This document shows, piece after piece, positions 46,996 to 58,900 of a stretch of DNA of 64,000 nucleotides. This DNA comes from Chloranthus sessilifolius. Lineage: Eukaryota; Streptophyta; Magnoliopsida; Chloranthales; Chloranthaceae. Numbering within the stretch: position 1 is the first letter of the stretch; the number at the start of each line of letters is the position of its first letter. The notes beneath the pieces were generated by a model. It saw only the letters and a list, made by a program, of their open reading frames with translations. It was not told the DNA's origin and did not search any database. The position numbers were made by a program, and so were the translations under genes. The stretch covers positions 3,066,088 through 3,130,087 of the forward strand of contig CM037593.1 in NCBI GenBank assembly GCA_021018995.1, given 5' to 3'.

Positions 46996-49900
46996 CAAAT
47001 TGTTCTCGAACTTCCCAAACTTTTCCGGATTTTTTCGAATTTTAACTTTGCTGAATTATTACCGAACCACGATTTTGTGACTATGATTGGAGATGGTTAA
47101 ATACCGTCACTTCCATCATCAAATTGGAAATTTCGATCCTTTTTATGTATTTGTGTTTGACAATAATCTTCAAAAGGTCCACTGCATCGTAACATGGTTT
47201 GAAAACACAAAAACTCGACTCAACTTGAAATCAGTCGAGTTAACTGAAAGACTCGGATTAACTCGACTCGCTCTGACTCGGTAATTTAATAAATATTTTT
47301 AAAAAAATATCTATTTTATAAAAATAAAAAATATGATTTAGAAAAGGATTAAGAGATATGTTGCTAAAATGGGTAGTTTAATACTTTTTTAAAAGATAGG
47401 GTTTCTAAATCCTTATTTCGTGAAAATTATATATAAGGGTAGTTTATGAATCCAAGTTGCATCATCCTAGAGAAATCTCGCCTCGACTGGACTCAACCCA
47501 AATCCCAGCGAGTCAAGTAACTCGGCCAGGTTAACTCATTGACTCGCCGAGTTTTAGAACTATGATCTGTAAGATAATCTGCTCTGCCATCTTCATTCCA
47601 GGCACTTAAGACCATAAATAAATCATTTGAGAATGACCTCATATGATAAAAATAAATATACAAATGATTATTTTATTTTGGGAACTGGAATACAGCAGCC
47701 GAGTTGTACTTAAATCAAACCACACGCTAAAATGCTGTCAAATATTAAACTGTTGAGTCATAACAGGGTGTATGGCTAGTAAAGCCACTTTGTTGATGAA
47801 GGCATTGCTGGGCTTACAATACTAGATTTGCTCAAATATTAGGGATTGTGTTATTTGTATACTGAATAAAAAGTACTGATTTTTATTTCATTTTAGTCTT
47901 CATATGCAGACACTTAACAAGACTTTAGCTCACTTTATACAATAAAATTTGGAGATGCAAATATGCTCACTAGGCTCAAAATAAAGCGCCGGACTGCATG
48001 CCATGTTATATCTGGATATTTCTTACTTTATTTGCTAGTAAATGTAAGTTCTCTTTGTATTAATTCTAGGATAAATGAGGAATGACCATCCCATTTTAGG
48101 TCATGTGGTGCAATTTTTTGAGTGATCCAAGCCATCAAAGTCGGAGCTCCAATCAGAGGTACCATGGGCACAAAAATCACATTCATTGATTTGTCCGTCT
48201 GATCTATGCACACTAACATGGATGGTTGCGCATATATGTGTGTGTGTGTGTGCGTGTGTGTATTTTGAGGGATAATGGCTCCTGGCCGATATTTAAACAC
48301 CAACTGGTGTTTAACTGTCTTCCACCCTTAAATTAGAAATATTGATCTAGATCATTGAAATGTGGTTTACTGTTATGACATGTAGCGCACATTTATGATC
48401 AATCTAAATTTCCTAGGTGGCAATCCATGATTAGAAAATATTTTAGCCAAAGAATCATGCCCATAAGTGGAATTGAACCATCTGATTGGCGAACTTAATA
48501 TCAGCCATTAAAACTAAGCACAACGGTTGGTAGTAGAGTGCACAGATCGGATGGTTCAAAACTCTCAAAAAATGTGATTTTTGAGCCCGTTACCTTTCAA
48601 TCTATGATCTATTACTTTGACGGTGTGGATTACCCACATCTTAAACCATTGATGGAATACAATCATTTATACACCATTTTGGTGTTTAAGTGACGGTCAA
48701 GAGAGTTGATCCCTTATTTTAATCGTCCATATTAAAGTGCGACTCTTTGGCTGAGATGTGTCAACAATGGGCTGCTTCTTGGGCCACTGGGATTGATCAA
48801 AGACGTGCGCCAAGTGGCATAAATCTGGGTTGTCGTGGCCCTATCTATGCAATCATGATGTATAACAAGACGTGCGCCAAATACGTTCAACAATGTCAGT
48901 CTGTTAATTTTATAATGTGAATCTGCTTCCCATTGAGTGTAAGCAACAAAGCACAATTTCCACCTCTTGTTATACATCATGATAGATCCAGGCCATCCAA
49001 TCTTTTGGCTACTCTTGGATGGGTAATTTCTGAGAAATCGTGTCGAGAAATGATTCCAAGCATCCACTAAATGAAATCTTCCGTGGATGGGTAATTATAA
49101 AATTTTTACCAACCAAATGTAGGCTATTGATAAAATTGTTAGGAATTTTAATTTAATTGACTGTTAGGCTATGCGCGTCGATGAGCTCGGCATAAGATTA
49201 GATGGTTTAGTCAATTGGCATCCATGGCCATTCTATGTCTGAAAAAATTGTAAAATGTCTAATTACTCCCTCAGAAATAAACATTTTACACATGCATTGG
49301 AAATTTCTGCTATAGAACTTGTTATTTATAATTATTTTGAAAATTTAGTTGCATCGTTCTTCTAATCTTGTTTCACCTTGTTGGGCAGGTATTGCAAGGG
49401 CATTGTGATGAAGTATGGTTTGTGCTATTCTCGAATAATGGGAAATATTTAGCCTCATCATCCAATGATCGAACCACAATTATATGGGAGGTAACATTTT
49501 TCCTTTCTATATTTTTATATGGAGGCATTACTTTTTGTTCCTTTTTTTTTCATGCTATCCATCTTAATTGCATTTTCACGTTATCTTTCCTAGTTTGCTG
49601 TAAAAATACATTGATGCACTTTGCATGTGTAAATTTTATCCTTTGTCGTCCTTTTGTACAAAGTTGACAGGGTTCTTTATGGGATATCCTGTGTAAGATC
49701 ATATATTTATCTTGGATATTTGATGCAGCCACTGAACCCTAAATATGCAATTGGAAATCAAATTTAGATTTTGCTGAGCAGCGGAAATATTAAAACCATA
49801 CTAAACATAACGATTTCAGCTCAACAACTGGGTCAGTCCGGTTTAGTACTCCGTATGCATTCGGTCCTTTCCCGATCTAGAAAATAGGGTTCTAATGATA

Positions 49901-52900
49901 GAACTTAACTTTCAATCTAGTCGAGGGCACCAAGCGACAATCTAGATATTGTCTCTTGACTCCTTGCTAGGGTTTGAAGAATGCAAGGCCTGAAGGGTTT
50001 AAATTAATCAAAGGGAAATCAACAGATGGATTTAAACAAAGTTAAAATTCAGGAACTGATTCCAGCAACAATAAACTAGAAGGAATTTTTTTTTTGAAAT
50101 TAGGTTTTAATGAAGAAATAAAAGATAAAATTACCTAATAATAAGTAAGAAGGTAGATAAAAGATAAGGAAATCCGAGAAATTTCATCACAAAAAATATT
50201 GGTTTCGACCCCACTGGAAAGATCACTCTTCGATTTTAAAAGAATCACTCTTTCAACGAAAACTCATCATAACTTCTCTAGAATTCGCTCAATACAAAAC
50301 TCATTCCATATTATCCAATTTGATTATTCGAATTGGTACCCACATCTAGAGCAAAATCTAGATTGTTAGAACCACCCCCTTTTAATATTGTCAAATGCCC
50401 AATATTGCATGTTTGCAAACCTTTCACAATTTCTTGCGGGATTTACTCCGGTCAAAATTGAACCAACACAAATTCACCATTGTTAAACTCATTGAATAAA
50501 TTTTGTGCATTAGAATTCTTTTTCATACCCCGTTGCTCAATATAACCTTTTTATGAATTTCATGCAACTCCGAATGTTGATATGCACGACTGACTCTAAC
50601 GACTCATACGTAACGGACACAATACCATCTTTTTCCTTGGGATTAAAAACTCTCCTAACACAAACTACCCTCTTTTCTGCCACTTCACTATCTTCATCAC
50701 TTGGGATCTCGGGTTCATAGACTTCTTCCAATTCTCCTTGCTCCTTGTCATGCTCCTCTTTAATAAGTAAACTTTGAACTGGAACTTTTGTAGGACAGTG
50801 AGTAGCAAAGTGTCAGAACCCTCAACACTTTTAACACTTACTTTGACCATCACTCTTAGTACATTCATTTATTTTCCTCTTTCCTTTATCAACTTGAGAA
50901 TTCACCGGCGTTGACCATTAGAATTGGTCATCACCTTGGTGTGAATAATCCTAAGCTCGAAGTTGTAGGAACCGGATCGCCTACTGGTCAGTGTTTCTAT
51001 ATACCGTTCTAATTCTTGCACCAATGCACAACAATCCTCCAAGATTTCAACATTGTGGGGAATTAACTCTTTTTGTAACTCTGGACGAAGACCCCTCCGA
51101 AACCTAGAAAGCGTGACCTGGCTCTCTTCAACCACATTGGCTCGCATAACTTACTCTTGAAACTTGGCAATATAATTGGTGACTGACATGATTCCTTGTT
51201 GAAAGTTTTGCCATTGGTCCAAAAGACGACACACATAGGACGTGGGTACATACTTCTCATGGAGCTTCTCTTTCAATATGGGTATACGATCCACTTTCAA
51301 TTGGTATATAATATCACACGTGGAGATTAGGTTTTTAAATTTTTTTAACTGATCTATGCAATGTCCCTTTGGTTCATGTGGCACCAAACCAAGGTTTTGG
51401 TTGCCATCTGGCACCTTTGTTTATAGGTCGGGACTACAGAAAAGGTAGCCCTTGGGACTATGGAGCCTATATATATATATATATATATATATAACAACAC
51501 AGTTTCATCAATTCAAGATTCCCAGATGGTAGGCAATGGTGTAAATAAGGTTTCACCCAAAAATTCACATTGTTGTATAATCTCTACTGCATAATAAAAA
51601 GCCTCTAAATGGACAGTTAAGTTGTTTATTAGAAATAGTTTGGGATTGTATCCTTTAATAACAATGATTTGGGAGGAAATCCTTTTTATATGAAATCCCG
51701 CTTCTTGGACATCTAAGAACGACAAGATGTAGGAGCTTACCTTACCACCTAATATTACCTCAAACCTATTTACTCTACTCAGTAGTTCAAAACCCTTCTC
51801 TAGAAATGGCATGAAAATGGGCATTTTATCAGAATGATATATATTTTATGAATGATGTTCTCTAAGACACATGGATATGTTTATTTAATCCCACTAAATG
51901 AACGGTTGATTCCCCAAATTAACTGCCCAAGTATTTTAGAAGTGAGTACCTTTAAATTCACCCAGCCTGAAACCATTGACTGCTTTGACTCAGACGATGG
52001 AAATCGTTATTTGTCCCAACCTTTCATTCGATGGAGCTTCAGATCATGGGCGTACCTTGACGGTCAGTTTTTTATTTCACGTGGCACAGATCCCAGAAAA
52101 GTGACATTAAAAATAATGATCTCCATCGTCTGAGATATGTGCCAAACCTAAAGTATCACTTCTCTGGGATCTGTGCCATGTGAAATAAAAATCTGACCGT
52201 CATGGTACGCCCATGATCTGAAGCTCCATGTTGTGAAAGATTAGGATAACTAATGATCTCTATCGTCTGAGTCAAAGCAGTCAATGGGTTTTTAATGTGA
52301 GTGAACTCAAAGATTTTTGGTGGGTGAATTTGAAGGTACCCTTTAGCATTTTTCATATAACCCAGCCCAATCCAACCACGCCTGACATCTTTGTCATATT
52401 AGGTTTGGGCAAGGCTTGATTTGTACACCTTATTAAACCTAACCTACCCATTTAGAGCCCAGACCTATACAACTAATCTTCTATCTGTGTTTATACACAC
52501 ATGATGGACCAAAGTTTGCTCAAATGTTCCGTTCACTACCATTAATTGCACAGGTCAGATTAGCCGGAAATTCAAGCTTGCTTAATAAAGGTGTGGTCTC
52601 CAGCATAGTCACCAAGTTGGGGTTCGGTAAGGTTGAATTTTGGAAATGTTCGGCAGGTTTGGGGAAAATTTCGGAAATTTTTTGAAGAAAAAGATAAAAA
52701 AAAGAAGATTGGCAGTATAAAAAACTTAAAGAATATTAAAACCCACAATTTATTGAAAAATTCATAAATTATTCAGGAAGCTAGTGAATTCTAAAAGCAC
52801 ACGAATTTTTCAAAAATTCGCAAATAATTTGTGATTAATTCGTAGAACCTTAAAGTCGCGAATTGTTTGCGAATTTTTCAAAAATTCGGAGAATTTGGTG

Positions 52901-55900
52901 ACTATCTCCAGCCCAAGTATATTAGCATTTTTCGTTTAAATTGGCCTGATCCTACTGAGCTCAACCTCAATCATGCCATATTAGTTTAAGCATTTCCTAA
53001 TTTGTAGGCCTAAAAACCTAATCATCATTTAGGCCTAACACATTGATATGTTGATAGAAATTACTAAGTGATTGTCAAAGTTATGGATACGTTGATAGAA
53101 ATTACTAGCTCCAATTTTAATTTTTATTATATTAGTTGATAATTTTTAAGTTTTCTTTATTCTCGTTGTAGGATTGACCAAATTTTTTTATTACTTTTTC
53201 CCTCTTTGCACTTGTGCATTACCGGGTTGCCCACTAGTGGAAGTTAACTGTATTTTAACGAGAGGGTATTTTAAGTATTTAAGTTTTTTATTATAAAATT
53301 GTTGAACAAAGGAGCTGGTTTTAGTCATTGGACAAAATTAGCAGTCTTTTCATATTATTAACCAAAAGAGCCGCCGATGAATCATTTTCCCTAAATTAAT
53401 TACTTGAGGTGGGTATTATTTATTTCTTACATTTTGAATCTCGCCAACTGTGACCTATATGTTTTCACGGAAAGAATAGTTTTTATTTATTCTTAAGCAT
53501 CAGGCCTTGGATCTTGTAGAGGTGATAAACTGCCAATCATTTTAACTAGAAGTCTTGATATGCTAGTTAAACGGTTATCAATTCAAGCGAAACACGTGAT
53601 TTGAGTTATTTAAAACTCAATTATTTATTTATTTATTTACATTCTTTTTATAAAAAAACCGGGATAAGTACATAGCATTCTCTCATATTTGCATGTGTCC
53701 TTTCTCCTATATAATGTGTATCCTTTATTGAATTATTCTAATGAAAAAGAAACCTTGCATATTATTTTTTAGGTTAATGAGGATGGAGGAGTGTCACTGA
53801 AGCACACACTGACCGGTCATCAGAAACCTATCCTCTCCGTTGCTTGGAGTCCCAATGACCGTCAGATCCTCACATGTGGAGTAGAAGAGGTTGTGAGGCG
53901 TTGGGATGTCTGCTCGGGTGCATGCCTCCATGTTTACGAGAAAGTTGGTCTCGGCCTGATATCATGCAGCTGGTTCCCTGATGGAAAGCGTGTATGTTCG
54001 GGTGTCACGGACAAGAGCATTTGCATGTGGGATTTGGATGGGAAAGAGGTCGAATGTTGGAAGGGGCAGCGGACGCTTCCGATCTCGGATATGGCCGTCA
54101 CGAGTGACGGTAAGAGGATCATTAGCATGTGTAGGGAATCTGTGATACTGTTGCTTGACAGGGAAGCAAAAGTCGAGAGGCTGATTGAAGAAGACCACAC
54201 GATCATTTCGTTTTCGTTATCAAGAGATGACAAGTTCTTGTTGGTGAATCTCATAAACCAAGAGATTCATCTTTGGAGCATAGTGGGAGAGCTGAAGCTT
54301 GTCGCCAAATATAAAGGTCATAAGCGGACCCGTTTTGTTATAAGGTCTTGTTTCGGGGGATTTGAACAAGCTTTCATTGCCAGCGGAAGTGAGGATTCAC
54401 AGGTATGTAATTTTTGTTCCCCTATTTCCTTAATATATGTAAAGGCTGGTGTTACTACCACACCACTTTATGTTACAGCCACTCACTTAAAGGAAAAATC
54501 CGTTGACTGTTTTGAATTAGACGATGGAGATTGTTTTTCGTCCCAAGCTTGAACACCATAGATCTTGAGATTATAATCCTATCATCAGACGGTAAGATGT
54601 TGATTCCACGTGGCACACATCCCAAAAAGTGAACTGATCATAGCATACCATCAATGTGGTTCACATTTACATTTTGGGATGTGTGCCACGTGAAATCGAA
54701 ATCTAACCGTCTGATAGTAGGAACATGACCTAAGATCCATTGTGTGGAAGATTGGACAAAAATGATCTCTTCGTTTGATTTAAAGCGGTCTTCAGATTTT
54801 TCCTTTGTTTAAGTGAGGTGGCTGTAACATAAAGTTGGCTGGTAGTAACACCAGCCTTAGTAAAAGGGATATTGTTAAATCAAAAAGAAAAATAGTATAC
54901 AATCTTAATTCACCTCAATGCCAACATTGTATCCTCCCCCAAAATGCATAAATCCAGAAGATCTATCATGTCATTGGTCATGGTAAGGAAATGTTTAATC
55001 CCAAACTAATATTTACAGAGTGCTGCTTTGCCACACCAATTTTTGTTATATAAGCACCAAACTTAGTGATATTTTTAAAGGTTTTCTTTGAGTTTGGTGT
55101 GCATATAGCAAAATTTGATGAGGAAATTGCAGCACTCTAATTTTGGTAAATTATATCCACTTATTCATCTGCTTGAATGGTTACTAAAAACAAAAATTTG
55201 TGTAAAAATGATGGTTTTTTGGTTCTTCATGGGCATGGTTCAAATTTCCAGATGAAACTGATATGTATCGGTTTCAACGGTCACCGTTACGGTACTTTGA
55301 ATGTATCGTCCAATACATATACATATATATTTGTATGTATTGAACTATACATACCAATGTATCGTCCGAAACCAATATGTTTCGGTTTTTGAGCTGGACG
55401 TAAAACCTGTATTTTGAACCATGATCATGGGTAAGATAAGGATGCATTGTATTAATAAACTGTGACAACTATGTACTTCAAAATCAGTAAAATACCATTG
55501 TCAAAAACTTCATCATCATCACCATGTTCCATCGAAGGTCAGCTTTGGAAGTATATTTCTCTTTCCATATTTACTTTGCGTTGAACTCTCCATCAATTTG
55601 CAATCCTTCATATCACTTCTCACTACTTTCCTCCAGGTCTTTTATTAATTTTTTGCTCTCTACTTTCTTTTGTTTGTAAAATAGCAATCCTTCGCACAAG
55701 AGCTGTTTCAAGTCTCTGATGGACATTCTCAACCTATCTTAAAAAACATTCATTTATTTTCTCTCTTATTTCCTTTTTTTCTTGTTCCGCATCAACCTTA
55801 GCATATGCATATCTCAGTCAGAGTTCTCTTTTCTTTTCATAGCCCAAGACTGCATCATTGTGAATTTGTGACAAAATACGGCATTTAAAAAAAATATATG

Positions 55901-58900
55901 CATATAATATGTGTTTTTTGCCACAACGTACTAGACACATATAATACCCTTATTCTTTAATAAAATGCATATTTTCATATAATACACATATTTCACGTAT
56001 TAAACGCATTTTTCACTTATTTTACATTTTTTCGTGTATTTTATCATATTTAAAAAGAACTGTTTTAAAACCTTTTTTTAAAAATATTAATATTATCTCA
56101 TTTTCCCTCAATTTTTCCCGGTTCTCTCTTTTTTTCATTTTCCGTATTTTACAGTTTTCTTACCTTTCGATTTTTCCCATATTTTGCAGTTTTTTTGAAC
56201 TTTCTCGCTCACCGTATTATACCCGTACCCGCATTTTGTCACTTTGCTCTGCAATGTGCAGCCAAGCAGGTGTTATAATTGCCTTATAAAGGCATCCGAG
56301 ATCTACTTGACATTTGTTTGTCATACAATATCCCACTCATCCATCTCCACATTGGCCAGCCTACACTGATCTTGGTTGTGATATCCTCCTCAAACGCATC
56401 ATTATGCTTTGGTAGAGGCCAAATACCAAATTCTATAGCACTATGACGATAATTAATTTCCAATTTTTACAAAATCATGTTTGTTTTCATGTTCACTAAA
56501 CTTACACTCAATGTATTCCTACATCGTTATGCGAATTTAAAAAAAACTTAAATATTCTCTATTTGCATCATGCCATCTTTTTTTTTTTTTTTTTTTAAAT
56601 TAGTAAACGGTATATTTATTAAATAAAAGGAGGGGGAAAGATTATGTACCTCTGCTGGAGTGAGATTGCTATAGCACAATAACTAAGTGTGAGAAACTAA
56701 AGTCCAAAACAACAAAGACACACTGTGAAAGCGAAAAACGACCAATAGCATGCCTGCCCCGAATGACCCCCCCTATACAAAGTTGGTCAGTCCTCAAGAA
56801 GCTAATGTTCCCGCACAATATTTTGTAGGATTGTTTTTCATGCCAAAATTAGCATACTGTACACCAAGGTATTAAACTCGATATTAGTATCAGGTATCAG
56901 TTCAATCTTTGGATTGATATTTATCGGCTGAGACGATACTGAATTATATTTTTTGTGAATATCAGTTTTGGTTCTCGGCCGGTCCAACACATATCACTAA
57001 TACGTATCGGTATTGACCGAGTTTTGACACCCTGCTGTCCATTCACCCATGTTATAGCTCATTCCTTAGCAGTCCTAACCACATCTAGGAACCTCCTTAC
57101 GCCCCAAAAAAGCATTCCTTTCTAACCAGATTACCCACATTACAGCCATAAGATCTGCCCTCCATATATTTTCCTTTTCATTGTGTAATTCCCCGCCCCA
57201 TAATCCCATGTCACAAATAAGCCTTCACACGACCTTAGGAAGCAAAAACTAATCCCAAATGAAATGTAGATAAAGCCCTATTCCCTTCAAGCCACACCTA
57301 CAATGCATTAGGAGATTATCAACACTTTCTTTACTATTTAGGCACATAACACATTGGTTGCGAATTACCATACCCTTTTTGCACAACTGATTAATTGCGA
57401 GGATCATGGTCACAAAAATCACCTTCTTTTTCAAAAAATTGGAAAAAGTCGGAGACTTGCAGTCATCCTGATTGCATCACCGGTTAATCGGCTGAGTTGC
57501 CAACTGGGCTAATTAATTGACAATTTTGTGATGTCTGTTTTTTTTCTTTCCTTTTTCGACTTACACTTAAGAGTGAAAAAAAAAACATTTAGGGCTATTG
57601 TCCTCTCGCTGCCTGCCCGTCTCAAAGTTCACTCCTCTTCTTCTTTTTGCCTTTTTTGTACTATTTTTTGTTCATTAAAACCATTATTTTTAACTTCAAA
57701 TATGTTCTAATATCCCTTCTTCTCCAAGTTTAGAGTTTGGTATGAGGCAATGAAATGAGTAACTCTTGTTTAGTGCTTAGGGTGGGAGACTGGATATGCG
57801 GGCGGTGCCGGAATGTCAACTTCCGACGTCGCTCGGTTTGTCACCGTTTTGGCTGTGATGCAACTCGATCTTACGGTACAACGGGTAAATCAGCCGATTA
57901 TAGGAAGCCTCCGAGGAGGAACTCACATCAGGTCATCCTAAATGAGTCTCAGAGACGAGACGTTCAACGTGGTTGGTCGATAGCAAGGGTGGTCAACAAA
58001 AGCCGGATGGTGGGTATTACGAAGGATTTTTCCGGCCATTGTTCTACACGTTCCTTTGCAGAAACCGTGAGATTTAATTTGATTGACTAGCCGAACCAGG
58101 GTGGAATCCATTTGATTGTTCTACGCATCCACTCTTTTCCAACCGGTCAGTCGGCCCCAAGTTGCGGGGCTCTTAGTTTTGAATCGGATCAGTTGCGCTC
58201 GCTCGCTCTAAACCTTCAACATTATTGGGTGATCATTCATGCTAACAAAGAGTTGTTATCATTATTGTCGATACTCAGATGGATCACACACAAGTGGATT
58301 GTTACTGAACGTCCTCTATTTCTCCCACTAAGTTCCTACTTTGGTTCAGGAACGAGCTGGGAGCTAAGGATCTCTGCAACTCTAAACATTTCTGCATTCT
58401 TGATTGCCTGGTGGAGTGCTGGCCTTGGGAACCGACGATGGGAGATGTCCAAGTCCATAGGGAGAAAGATGGGGTTTGGCTCCACATCTTTGGGTTACCG
58501 CTTGGTCCCCCGAGGTCTTCAAAGGGATTGGGGACTTGTGTGGACGCTTCATCCTGGCCGACAGACGCACTGCCGACCTTTGGGATACAGCCCACACCCG
58601 GATTCTCGTCGGTGCCGACTTCGTGGACAACATCCCAAGAACCTGTGACGTGCTGGTTGGAGGCACACTGATGTCGATATCGGTGGTGCTCTCACAAAAG
58701 TAGCTCACCCGCTCTACTACCCAATCAGAAGGGGTTCGACCACCCGGATGCCGGCGAGAGACGCGGAGAGGGGCGTGTCCAAGTACCCGCCCCTCTGTTT
58801 GGGCCAACATATTTGAACAACCGCGACGGTTTAGGGTAGAGCCACCCCTCGGACACATCAGATGACTCAGGAGTTGGTGCCGGAAGCTACGGAAGGGCCA

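Noticed and set aside
46458..47045. 195-codon ORF inside the hAT-like element 46204-47085 as a transposase
   Set aside because: Low-complexity composition (Phe/Tyr runs and a TA-repeat tail); no hAT dimerisation or DDE motifs.
51513..51824. 103-codon minus ORF near the gypsy gag
   Set aside because: No family recognised, no splice or homology support; left unannotated.
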